Notes: generated from the sequence alone by a model not told the origin. A stretch of 10,303 bases of DNA from Cephalothrix simula (GCA_035591015.1 JAXIUW010228507.1:1-10303), one strand, 5' to 3'. Positions 1 to 7,639 are shown, numbered from the stretch's first letter. Translations and numbers: made by a program.

Positions 1-220
1 ATAATCATTGCTTTTTATCACTACATCACTATTTAATGCTGGTATAAAATAAAAAAGTATGAAAACAGAATTCCTGCACTTCTACATAGCTGGGACATGA
101 GACACAATATCATTGATATTGTGTCTTACCTGTTAGACTACAATATCACTGCACTGCACTTGCACATATTGCATGTACATGTATTCATTATTATGTGAGC
201 AATAAAATTGAACTTGAAGT
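1..220 (+). terminator. possible 3' end of an upstream gene (poly(A) signal at 201-206)
   Basis: AATAAA lies at 201-206 on the + strand, in the context GCAATAAAATTGAACTTGAA, which looks like many animal mRNA 3' ends. Cleavage would fall at about 215-225. No open reading frame leads into it within the window, so the tail of an upstream transcript is only inferred. In DNA this AT-rich an AATAAA can occur by chance. Confidence 0.2.
100..126. repeat. perfect 13-bp inverted repeat with a 1-nt centre
   Basis: AGACACAATATCA at 100-112 is the exact reverse complement of TGATATTGTGTCT at 114-126, with a single T between them. As RNA or single-stranded DNA it could form a hairpin; the loop would open a few pairs at the tip. 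Symmetry does not extend clearly outward, so it is not obviously the end of a larger element. If the region is an upstream gene's 3' UTR, this would be a stem about 75 nt before the poly(A) signal. Confidence 0.75.
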
Positions 221-640
221 ATACATGTAAGCAGTATAAACAATGTACTAAGTGAGTCCCTCAGCATGCCCAGCATATGCCCAGGATGCAATCAACATCA
301 ACATATAAAAAATTAAAAAAATAAATAATAACCAAGGCAAAATTGAATTTGAAAATGAAATTGAAAAAACATGAAAGATTTCTTTGGAATTCCATAAAAA
401 AACAAAAAAAATTCACCTGAAAATATATAAAATATGATCACCACTAATTAGACTACTTCATGGCTAGCATTTAAAGGCAAAAAATCGTTTACTTTTTACT
501 GAAGAAAGTATTCTGACATGTCTGACATTTCCAAATTTCCAAATGTTTTGAAATACACCGATAGGTGGCTCAATCTGGTAGTAGAAAAATCCTCCGCTGT
601 GCAAAACATATATTAAGAAATACTTTGTAGGTTCGTTGAA
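221..640. other. AT-rich noncoding stretch, no gene seen
   Basis: The stretch is A-rich (poly-A-like runs at about 305-330 and 395-412) and has no convincing reading frame. A short tandem pair of TCTGACAT (512-519 and 521-528) is followed by two TTCCAAA copies. I see no RNA gene. It probably contains the distal promoter of the HECW gene, but I recognise no core promoter element with confidence. Confidence 0.5.
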
Positions 641-651
641 TTTTTACTTTT

Positions 652-659
652 TGACGTCA
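652..659. promoter_or_regulatory. consensus full CRE (TGACGTCA)
   Basis: TGACGTCA is the palindromic full cAMP response element bound by CREB/ATF bZIP proteins. It lies 162 bp upstream of the HECW start codon, a normal place for a promoter-proximal site if transcription starts between about 680 and 780. The motif is seen directly; its activity is inference. One 8-mer can occur by chance, although CpG-containing words are rarer in AT-rich DNA. Confidence 0.4.
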
Positions 660-730
660 CAGGGAAGTGTCATGTCAGGAGTTTTTTTCCGAAATTAATG
701 CATTACTAAATAGCCTATAACACAAAGGAT

Positions 731-746
731 ATGTTTTATATTTTAG
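731..746 (+). promoter_or_regulatory. possible 3' splice site of a 5'-UTR intron
   Basis: ATGTTTTATATTTTAG is a T-rich tract ending in TTTTAG, which fits an animal splice acceptor. An exon starting at 747 would carry 74 nt of 5' UTR before the ATG at 821. A second, weaker candidate is CACCAG, ending at 796. Only a cDNA could tell whether the gene has a noncoding first exon; the coding part has no intron. Confidence 0.25.
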
Positions 747-777
747 AATTGTGAATTGTCTAATACAAAACACATTT

Positions 778-819
778 ATGTGCTGTAACCCACCAGAAAA
801 ATGTGAAAGCTTTCGCTAA
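778..819 (+). promoter_or_regulatory. 13-codon upstream ORF ending 1 nt before the HECW start codon
   Basis: ATG at 778 (T at -3, T at +4, so a weak start context) opens 13 sense codons and stops at TAA 817-819. One base separates this stop from the HECW ATG at 821. If the transcript starts upstream of 778, scanning ribosomes meet this uORF first. The weak context would favour leaky scanning, and reinitiation at 1 nt would be poor. Translation is not shown by the sequence alone. Confidence 0.35.
801..806 (+). promoter_or_regulatory. minimal start-stop uORF (ATG TGA)
   Basis: The hexamer ATGTGA is an AUG directly followed by a stop codon, 20 nt upstream of the HECW ATG and in another frame from the 778 uORF. 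It has A at -3, a better start context than the 778 uORF. Start-stop elements are known to hold ribosomes at the initiation/termination site and lower downstream translation. Between it and the main ATG lies the palindrome GAAAGCTTTC (805-814). Function is inferred and depends on the transcript starting upstream. Confidence 0.4.
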
Positions 820-820
820 A

Positions 821-3800
821 ATGGCCGCTAGAAATGCGCAAAAACGGTGCAGTGCCAATCTTGAATTTGCACACATCCGAAATTCAGACCAAAATGAAGA
901 CAGTTTTAGCATTAACGAAAATGGATCTGCCTCGAGGCATTCAACTCTTAACAGAGCTAACAGTGATACCAGTCTTGCACAACAACACAGAAGTACCCTC
1001 AGTGTTGAGCCAAAGGATTACATTATCGGGCAAACACCTTATGCTAAAGTTACGTGGGATATTGTGGAGGAAACTAGTGCCAAGGATTGGATAGGATTAT
1101 TTAAAATTGATGAAGACGATCCATGTGATAGTCTAGATCATAAAAGTCGTGGTGTAGGAGGTGGTGTAAAAGGGGTTATCACATGGAGTCTTGATGGCTT
1201 AGATTTTATTGAGGCAAAAACTAAAGTTTGTTTTAAATATTATTACGGTGTGTCAGAATCTGTGAGAGCTGTGTCAGGCTTTATTACCGTTTATAATCCT
1301 AACTTACCTCAGCAATTGTCAAATTCAGACATTTTGAATGGCACTATTGAATTAGTTCAATTTACTATCACAAATTTGAAAGCAAGCTGTTTAAAAAAGG
1401 GCGTCTTTTTTAGTCCAGATCCTTATGTGAAAATGTCAATTGACCCAGGAAAGCGGTCAAGTTTGCCAAAACTTCAACACCATACACAGTCAACCCGAAC
1501 TAGCATAAAATCTAGTACTACAAGCCCAGATTGGATAAATGAGGAATTTCGATTTGAGGCTCTTCCGTCTGATATTTTGACATTTGAAGTAAAAGATAAA
1601 TTTTCAAAAACAAGGCCTTCAATTAGTCGCTTTTTAGGAAAAATTAGTGTACCTGTTCAAAAAATTATGGAGAGAGGTGGATTTGGGCCACAGAATTTAA
1701 ACATGAGCTTAATGCGCCGTAATCCTGGAGAAAATATTACAGGAAATTTGAATTTTACTGTTCAAGTGTATCAACCTGAAGTGGTCCCTGTTGAATTTTC
1801 GACTAAAGTCATTAAGAAAAAGAAAGTGTTAAATCAAGCATCATCGCTAGACCTCCCACCACCTGTACCTGAAAGAGATCGTGACATAATCCCAGCACTT
1901 GAAGATGCACCCATTGAAGCCCCAAGAGAAATCATAATCAATAATGAGGGAATTTTTGGGATTTCTCATGAATCTAATTCTCACTTGAATGAAATAGAGG
2001 CACCAAGTTTGCCTATGCATCAGGTAGTGAGGCCTAAAGTATTCATTAAGTCACAAAGTGACGAAAACCTTGCTCCAAGAAATTTTAGGGGGCCTGAAAG
2101 GCCAAAACTTACTTCTAACTGTGATGAAATTGTAGAACATAGTTTTGGTTGTGATAAAATTCGAGAAACAGACATTAGTAATTATCCTTCTAAGAGTGGA
2201 GATTCTAGTTCTGACAGTTTAACTGCCTTAGCCAGTTCTGGAGAAAATTTAGATCACAAATCACCTGATAGGGATGTTTATGTAGATATGTCATTTTTAA
2301 TGAACACTGATAGATGGCAGGCTTCACAAGCTTTTTCACAAGAAAAAGAACCAATGCAATTAAGTGATGAAATAGCTGTGGTAACTAAGGAACCTATGCA
2401 AAATAGTGAAAGTAGAACTGGTGAACCTGAATCTGCTAATTCTCCATATAGTGATTCAGTCATGGATGTATCTGACAAAACTATACTAGAAAATTTAGAA
2501 AATATTTCTGATTTGGAAAATGGCACGGATATTAGTTTGGAGATTCAAAGTAATTTGGAAACAACTCCGGATAGCTCAGAGGATAGTCAATTTGTAAATG
2601 ATCCAGATAGTTATTTGGATAGTCCGGATAATAATGACGATGAACATTCTCCAGTTGCTAATACAAATGCAATTATGGTGCAAAATTTGGAATATTTTAC
2701 AACTGCGCAGTTGTGTGATAGTTCAGGACTAGAACATGCAATTGAGACCCAAGGATCTGATGCTTCGGATACTAATTTAGAAGGGAATAGTGCTTCAAAT
2801 GGCGGTGAAAGTGATACTGAATCACAACTAATTAGTAATGGTGATTTAGAAAATTCAAATAATGTTATAGGGGCTTGTGCAAATATTAGTGTTTTAGATG
2901 ATGAAGTTAGTGTTGATGGTTCCACAAAAACTGATGTAAACCAGACTGATTTGAATGAACGAATTAAAAAACCCTTTTCTAGTGAAAATTTATCAGCTTC
3001 AAACCCTGATATCTCTTGGCGTCGACCCCCATCAATGCAATTTGCGTCAGAACCAGAACAATTACTAGATCTGCAGGTGATAGCTAAAATTGAAAGCACC
3101 CCAACATCGCCCAATGTGGCGACACAAACAATCGAAAGTGATGCTCCCCCGCCATTGCCGCCGAAATCCCAAAGACTACAAAACAAGTCTCATTCATGTG
3201 ATATTGAATTAACTGGGGCATCGCTTGATAATGCATCAACTACAAGGTTGCCCTCTGACTCTCCAGACGGTGCTGTTGGGGGTGCTCCGGCGCTACCCAT
3301 TAAAACACGAAATTTTAATCACGACCATATCAAAGCTAGTTCGAGCGCTGAACTCTCAGCAAATATGCCAATAATGTTGAGTAGAAGTTTTGATGGGTTT
3401 ACATTATCAAGTGATGGGTCGATATCGCACGGTAAAGGGTTTAATTTATCGGCAGAGTGTATTGAAAAAGCGAAAAGAAGTTTAAAAGACTCGGAGCCTC
3501 ATCAACAACAAATAGCTGAACACTTACAAAATTGGCATCAACGGATGTTGGAACAAGAACAAAGAAATAAGTCGAAGGTTACTGATCAATCTCACAGGTC
3601 CAATAGTATTAATAGTCCAAGCTCAACTTCATTGACGTGTAGTCCAGTTCACTCTACTCTGCAAAGAGCCGGATACGGTTCAAGTAGCTCGAGCCTGGAA
3701 TCTAGTCCTGCTCATATTGCAAGATCTCGACAAGTTTTGACACCTGATCACGAAGTCTGGGAATTGAGACCCATCACACTGCAAATGCCCCCTAACGAGC

Positions 3801-6127
3801 CATCTCAGGGAACTCTTTCTAGACTGCCTTCCTTGCCTGAAAGGCGTATCAACACCCCAAGCGCACAATCAGATGCTCCGATATTACCACCAGGATGGGA
3901 ATCACGTGTCGACTGTCATGGTAGGATATTTTACATCGACCACACTAATCGAAAAACAACGTGGAATCGCCCCACGGAGGAAACAGTGTCAACTCATCGT
4001 CGGATGCCCTCAATCAGCGATGAACAACGTGAACAATTCGATCGTAGATATCAGAGTATTCGTAGAACTTTGACACGAGCTAGAAATCAGCCGGAAACGG
4101 ATATAGACGATAATGGGTCATTACCAAGTCATTCTGTTGCAGTTCGAAGTCGTTCGAATATCACTCAGTGTCCTGCTGTCAGATTTTTAACAAGGCCTGA
4201 TTGGTTCCATATACTTAGTAATAGCGAAAACGCTTTAATGGAATTTAATAGAAATAATACTCTTAAACATATGGTTAATAAAATTAGAAAGGACCCTACC
4301 ACATTTGAAAGGTATCAGCATAATCGAGATTTAGTAGCCTTAATAAATCTGTTTGCTGATTCATCGAGGGAGCTAACCAGAGGATGGGAAATGAAATATG
4401 ATCGCTCAGGAAAGGCATTTTTTGTGGACCACTCTAGTAGATGTACAACATTTATTGATCCTCGCCTACCGATCGATGCACCTCTAGCCGCAAGTAGTTA
4501 TCACCCCCTTACACGGCAAAGGAGCTTAAGTGAGGGGGAAGATGATGTGGGTGGACGAGGGGCTCCTGTTCCCCCACCCAGGCCCCCTACATCTATTGTT
4601 GGTTCATCTAGTCCGCCTGTGATACCCCAAGTACCCACTGCCTATAATGACAAAGTTATTGCATTTTTACGTCAGCCAAATATATTTGAAATCTTACAAG
4701 AGCGACACCCCGCATTTAAAAAGAATTCGGATTTAAAAGATAAAGTCCAAGCTATTCGCAGTGAAGGCGTGGAAGCTTTAGAAAGGCTTTGTAATGATGT
4801 TGAGTTAATTATTCTGCTGAGTTTATTTGAACATGACGTCATGTCATATATCCCTCCAATACCTGCATTTACTTCTGGTGATACAAGATCCCCCCGTGGG
4901 GGTTCTCCGCAAATCTCGCCTCATGGCTCTCCAGCCGTTCAAAGAGCCAATGTCCGCGTGCCTGCTCCATATAAAAGAGATTTTCAAACAAAGTTACGAA
5001 ATTTCTATAGAAAAGTTGAATCCAAAGGTCTTGGACAAGGGCCTGGTAAAATCAAAATTGTTGTTCGCCGTGACCATGTACTTGAAGATGGATTTAATAA
5101 GTTAATATCTATTCCTAAGAAAGAGTTGCAGAAATCTAAACTATACGTCCAGTTCGCCGGTGAAGAAGGGTTAGATTATGGTGGTCCGGCCCGAGAGTTT
5201 TTTTTTCTAATATCTAGGGAGTTATTTAACCCCTATTATGGCTTATTTGAATATTCTGCTAATGATACCTATACTGTGCAAATTAGTCCAATGTCTACGT
5301 TTGTTGATAATGCTGCTGAATGGTTTCGCTTTTCTGGTCGCATTTTAGGATTAGCTCTTATTCATCAACAACTTTTAGATGCATTTTTTACTCGACCATT
5401 TTATAAAGCATTGCTTCGATTGCCGCCAAATTTAAGTGATTTAGAATATTTAGATGCCGAATTTCATCAATCGCTTCAATGGATAAAAGAAAACGATATT
5501 ACAGAAATGGGGCTAGATTTGACCTTTTCTGTTAATGAAGAAGTCTTTGGCCAGATAACTGAGCGTGAATTAAAAGCTAATGGTAAGAATATTACTGTAA
5601 CAGAGAAAAATAAAAAAGATTACTTAGAAAAGATGGTCAAATGGCGAGCGGAACGAGGAGTGACTGAGCAAAAAGAACAACTAATCAGAGGATTTCATGA
5701 GATTATACCGCCTAATCTTGTATCGATATTTGATGCTCGTGAGCTAGAATTAGTTTTAGCTGGAACTGCTGAAATTGATATTCAGGACTGGAAGAAAAAC
5801 ACGGAATATCGTTCAGGTTACCATACCAACCATCCACTGATTAAATGGTTTTGGCAGGCTATTGAAAGATTTGACAACGAACATAGACTGCGCCTCCTAC
5901 AATTTGTGACCGGAACCTCTAGTATCCCCTATGAAGGATTTTCAGCATTGCGTGGGAGTAATGGACCTAGAAAATTCTGCATTGAAAAATGGGGAAAGAT
6001 AACTAGTCTACCAAGGGCTCATACGTGTTTTAATCGCCTTGATTTACCGCCGTATCTAACATTTGATATGCTTCTTGAAAAGCTTACCACAGCCATAGAA
6101 GAAACTGGTGGTTTTGGCATTGAATAG
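821..6127 (+). CDS. HECW: HECW-family (NEDL1/NEDL2-like) HECT E3 ubiquitin-protein ligase, intronless, 1768 aa
   Basis: A NEDD4-like HECT E3 that takes ubiquitin from an E2 onto its own cysteine and passes it to substrates; it is cytosolic, with a possible membrane-binding C2 domain. Domains seen: conserved N-terminal motif RANSDTSL; HECW N-terminal domain, about 66-160 (DWIGLFKIDE); C2, about 178-317 (PDPYVKMSI, RFLGK); a long acidic, Ser/Asn-rich disordered region, about 320-1020, with proline-rich patches; WW1, 1022-1053 (Trp1026, Trp1048, Pro1051); helical box between the WWs, about 1117-1182; WW2, 1185-1216 (Trp1189, with Phe1211 replacing the second Trp, as in vertebrate HECWs); HECT, about 1433-1768. 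The catalytic cysteine is Cys1736 in HTCFNRLDLPPY, 32 residues from the C-terminus as in human HECW2, and the -4 Phe is kept (Phe1765). ATG 821 is chosen because it is the first in-frame ATG after the stop at 761, has A at -3 and G at +4, and gives a vertebrate-like N-terminus. The protein is longer than human HECW1/2 (about 1570-1610 aa), mainly through the disordered region. Vertebrate genes have many introns; this one has none. HECW1 versus HECW2 cannot be assigned, and invertebrates often have a single HECW. Confidence 0.96.
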   Translation: MAARNAQKRCSANLEFAHIRNSDQNEDSFSINENGSASRHSTLNRANSDTSLAQQHRSTLSVEPKDYIIGQTPYAKVTWDIVEETSAKDWIGLFKIDEDDPCDSLDHKSRGVGGGVKGVITWSLDGLDFIEAKTKVCFKYYYGVSESVRAVSGFITVYNPNLPQQLSNSDILNGTIELVQFTITNLKASCLKKGVFFSPDPYVKMSIDPGKRSSLPKLQHHTQSTRTSIKSSTTSPDWINEEFRFEALPSDILTFEVKDKFSKTRPSISRFLGKISVPVQKIMERGGFGPQNLNMSLMRRNPGENITGNLNFTVQVYQPEVVPVEFSTKVIKKKKVLNQASSLDLPPPVPERDRDIIPALEDAPIEAPREIIINNEGIFGISHESNSHLNEIEAPSLPMHQVVRPKVFIKSQSDENLAPRNFRGPERPKLTSNCDEIVEHSFGCDKIRETDISNYPSKSGDSSSDSLTALASSGENLDHKSPDRDVYVDMSFLMNTDRWQASQAFSQEKEPMQLSDEIAVVTKEPMQNSESRTGEPESANSPYSDSVMDVSDKTILENLENISDLENGTDISLEIQSNLETTPDSSEDSQFVNDPDSYLDSPDNNDDEHSPVANTNAIMVQNLEYFTTAQLCDSSGLEHAIETQGSDASDTNLEGNSASNGGESDTESQLISNGDLENSNNVIGACANISVLDDEVSVDGSTKTDVNQTDLNERIKKPFSSENLSASNPDISWRRPPSMQFASEPEQLLDLQVIAKIESTPTSPNVATQTIESDAPPPLPPKSQRLQNKSHSCDIELTGASLDNASTTRLPSDSPDGAVGGAPALPIKTRNFNHDHIKASSSAELSANMPIMLSRSFDGFTLSSDGSISHGKGFNLSAECIEKAKRSLKDSEPHQQQIAEHLQNWHQRMLEQEQRNKSKVTDQSHRSNSINSPSSTSLTCSPVHSTLQRAGYGSSSSSLESSPAHIARSRQVLTPDHEVWELRPITLQMPPNEPSQGTLSRLPSLPERRINTPSAQSDAPILPPGWESRVDCHGRIFYIDHTNRKTTWNRPTEETVSTHRRMPSISDEQREQFDRRYQSIRRTLTRARNQPETDIDDNGSLPSHSVAVRSRSNITQCPAVRFLTRPDWFHILSNSENALMEFNRNNTLKHMVNKIRKDPTTFERYQHNRDLVALINLFADSSRELTRGWEMKYDRSGKAFFVDHSSRCTTFIDPRLPIDAPLAASSYHPLTRQRSLSEGEDDVGGRGAPVPPPRPPTSIVGSSSPPVIPQVPTAYNDKVIAFLRQPNIFEILQERHPAFKKNSDLKDKVQAIRSEGVEALERLCNDVELIILLSLFEHDVMSYIPPIPAFTSGDTRSPRGGSPQISPHGSPAVQRANVRVPAPYKRDFQTKLRNFYRKVESKGLGQGPGKIKIVVRRDHVLEDGFNKLISIPKKELQKSKLYVQFAGEEGLDYGGPAREFFFLISRELFNPYYGLFEYSANDTYTVQISPMSTFVDNAAEWFRFSGRILGLALIHQQLLDAFFTRPFYKALLRLPPNLSDLEYLDAEFHQSLQWIKENDITEMGLDLTFSVNEEVFGQITERELKANGKNITVTEKNKKDYLEKMVKWRAERGVTEQKEQLIRGFHEIIPPNLVSIFDARELELVLAGTAEIDIQDWKKNTEYRSGYHTNHPLIKWFWQAIERFDNEHRLRLLQFVTGTSSIPYEGFSALRGSNGPRKFCIEKWGKITSLPRAHTCFNRLDLPPYLTFDMLLEKLTTAIEETGGFGIE

Positions 6128-6186
6128 CTAACCCACCAATATCACTGCCATTTAAAAATGTATATGCATGCATTTCATTTGAAAAT
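6128..6186 (+). other. proximal 3' UTR of the HECW gene
   Basis: Noncoding sequence between the TAG at 6125-6127 and the left end of the first foldback element. There is no poly(A) signal here. The nearest downstream AATAAA on this strand is at 7331-7336, so the mature 3' UTR should extend into the repeat elements unless a non-canonical signal is used (AGTAAA occurs at about 6590). Confidence 0.5.
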
Positions 6187-6273
6187 CAGGGGGGTTTATA
6201 ACAAGTGTACATAGTATACACGGATGGTTGTGGTGGGGGGTTATTCCACCAAAAAACATTTTTATTTCTTAAA

Positions 6274-6382
6274 TGTGTTTTTTTACCCTTGTAAAACCTT
6301 TTTGGCATTATTTTAAACAAGAATGGATACATTCTTGTATCCATTCTTGTTTTAAACCTTCAAAAATGTTTGAAAAAGTAAA
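6274..6382. mobile_element. probable nested hairpin insertion in the left arm (17-bp stem, 4-nt loop)
   Basis: A perfect 17-bp stem pairs 6315-6331 with 6336-6352 around the loop TTCT, and weaker pairing continues outward. In the matching place of the right arm, CTTAAA runs straight into GAAC, whereas on the left about 109 bp lie between CTTAAA (6268-6273) and GAAC (from 6383). The simplest reading is a small palindromic element inserted into the left arm, with TAAA at both junctions as a possible 4-bp duplication. The stem is certain; the insertion history is inferred. Confidence 0.5.
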
Positions 6383-6413
6383 GAACTTTGGCTGACTTCC
6401 CCTGATTTCGCCC
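6379..6413 (+). repeat. left copy of a near-perfect 35-bp inverted repeat
   Basis: This block pairs with 6911-6945 as an inverted repeat with one mismatch in 35 (the T/G position in AACTTTGG versus AACTTGGG). It contains CTGACTTCCCCTGATTTC. It is the best preserved part of the 6187-7039 element, much better conserved than the outer arm segments, which suggests local conversion or selection, or that it forms the end of a smaller nested element. Confidence 0.9.
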
Positions 6414-6910
6414 TCTTCAGTCTTTTCCACTTCGCTTGCCCCAAGTCCAGTTTTATGGTGTCACTAATTAATGATCATTTATATCACAGGCGCAAAACAA
6501 TATTATTTACCTCATTGATTTCAATAGAATTGTGCAATAGATACTATTGTGATAATTGCTAATATCTTTGCATGATTATTGAATAGAAGAGTAAATTAAC
6601 CGTTTTTTAAGTATGACGCCCAGTTCTCAGCACCAAAATTTTTTGGCAAGGGAAAGTTATTACCATAATGATCCATAATCTGATGGCTGACAAAGTATCA
6701 TAGTGTGGACCGACCGGCAACATACTCTATCAGGATAGTTTTGAATCCCTATTCATTTGCACACGGAAGATGGACTTAACTTGCTTCTGTAGCAAAAAAT
6801 ATTTACTTAAATGACAAAAATAAGTTCGAACTTTAAAAATTTAGACTACATACGTCTGATTTACGGAGTTATAGGCGATTTGTAGCAGATTTATTTTTGG
6901 AAAATCTAGC

Positions 6911-6945
6911 GGGCGAAATCAGGGGAAGTCAGCCCAAGTTCTTTA
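6911..6945 (-). repeat. right copy of the near-perfect 35-bp inverted repeat
   Basis: Reverse complement of 6379-6413 with one mismatch, starting GGGCGAAATCAGGGGAAGTC on the + strand. About 500 bp of unpaired sequence lies between the copies. That interior has no coding potential and no recognisable transposase. Confidence 0.9.
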
Positions 6946-7063
6946 AGAAAAAGTGTTAATTTTTGGGGGGTCAAAATCCCAGTTTTACCCAAAATTTATC
7001 ATCCGTGTGTGCGCTTAAATTTCATTTGTGTAACCCCTGTGAAAATTTATCCTTACATGTATT

Positions 7064-7639
7064 ATTACACAAATGGGTGGGAAAATTGGATAAGGTACCG
7101 TAAAATGTAAAAATTCGCCCCCCTTCAAGGTCTGCTAGAAGGGGCATCGGAACCCCTAACTCTATACATATTTGGAAAGGGCATAAATGTCCCTCTTTTA
7201 GTAGTCGGATGTTAAGGGAATACCTCGAATCGTTCGGGTTCGACCAAAACTAGCTACGATACCTATAGGTTGTTTGGCATATGAAGCATACTCAATGATC
7301 CAAATCTTGGGTGGTGACCTTAGTCCTTGAAATAAATTAATCCAGAGGTGATAATTTTGCACACATTTTGGTTAATTAAGAGGGCTTGATATGCCAAACA
7401 ACCTATTGTAGCTAGTTTTGGTCTAACCTGAACGATTCAGGGTATTCCCTTAACATCTTACACCTAAAAGTGGGTCTATTTTTGAATATTTTGTGCCACC
7501 ACTCCCCACCAGGTGGGGCAACTTTTCAGGCCCAAAAATGTATGGGGTTAAGGGGTGATGTCCCTTCTAGGAGATTTCGACAGGAGGGCAAAATTTTTAC
7601 TGTGCTTCATCCAATTTTTTCCATCCATTTTATCGTAAT
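7064..7639. mobile_element. second foldback element with long imperfect terminal inverted repeats, about 575 bp
   Basis: The left half is complementary to the right half over most of its length. The best part pairs 7208-7282 with 7389-7457 and includes the shared words GATGTTAAGGGAATACC, ACCAAAACTAGCTAC and ATAGGTTGTTTGGCATAT. The left copy has a short extra segment near ATACCTA. The outer arms are more diverged but still alignable out to AAATGGGTGG (7071-7080) against the complement of 7621-7630. The unpaired centre (about 7283-7388) has no coding potential. The exact termini and a target duplication could not be fixed, so I assign no superfamily. Confidence 0.75.
7331..7336 (+). terminator. 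first AATAAA downstream of the HECW stop
   Basis: This is the first canonical poly(A) hexamer on the gene's strand, 1.2 kb past the stop codon and in the unpaired centre of the second foldback element. Others follow at 7662-7667, 8367-8372, 8410-8415 and 8864-8869. The last is followed by a GT-containing stretch (GTGCTGTGAGTT) and looks as good as any. Which one is used cannot be told here. Confidence 0.2.

Larger units (their letters stand above)
786..6138. repeat. 10-bp direct repeat TAACCCACCA on both sides of the HECW ORF (786-795 and 6129-6138)
   Basis: The same 10-mer lies 25 nt before the start codon and 1 nt after the stop codon, so the coding sequence sits almost exactly between the copies. 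It could be the target-site duplication of a retroposed copy. Against this, no poly(A) tract precedes the right copy, and almost no UTR would have been carried along. Chance is a real alternative, since CCACCA-like words recur nearby. The match is certain; its meaning is not. Confidence 0.35.
6187..7039. mobile_element. hAT-like non-autonomous DNA transposon (MITE/foldback), about 853 bp
   Basis: The left end starts CAGGGG (6187) and the right end finishes CCCCTG (7039), so both termini read CAGGGG inward, typical of hAT elements. The heptamer TGAAAAT lies directly outside both ends (6180-6186 and 7040-7046), close to the 8-bp duplication hAT elements make. Imperfect arm similarity continues inward: ACACGGATG is shared in matching places, and a C-rich block followed by A-rich DNA and CTTAAA (6268-6273) matches the right arm. 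A 35-bp block is then almost perfectly inverted (6379-6413 against 6911-6945). There is no transposase ORF inside. The hAT label rests on termini and duplication size only; arm decay suggests an old insertion. Confidence 0.65.

Noticed and set aside
803-820. GTG at 803 as the HECW start, six codons upstream of the ATG
   Set aside because: GTG starts are not usual in animal nuclear genes. The ATG at 821 has a good start context and gives an N-terminus like that of vertebrate HECW.
2611-3186. 191-codon open frame on the minus strand
   Set aside because: It lies opposite the low-complexity acidic region of HECW and shows no domain or independent support; it is a shadow frame.
4834-4841. Second TGACGTCA (CRE) inside the coding sequence
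   Set aside because: It encodes part of the EHDVMSYIPP segment, which aligns with vertebrate HECW, so the protein sequence explains it.
4890-4902. C-run/G-run hairpin in the coding sequence
   Set aside because: It results from the codons of the conserved SPRGGSP segment; there is no sign of frameshifting or a regulatory role.
6315-6352. Perfect 17-bp hairpin considered as a microRNA precursor
   Set aside because: The stem is too short and the loop too small for a typical animal pri-miRNA, and it sits in a repeat arm.
7233-7250. GGGTTCGACC resembling a tRNA T-loop
   Set aside because: No cloverleaf could be formed around it, and the word belongs to the inverted-repeat arm of the second foldback element.
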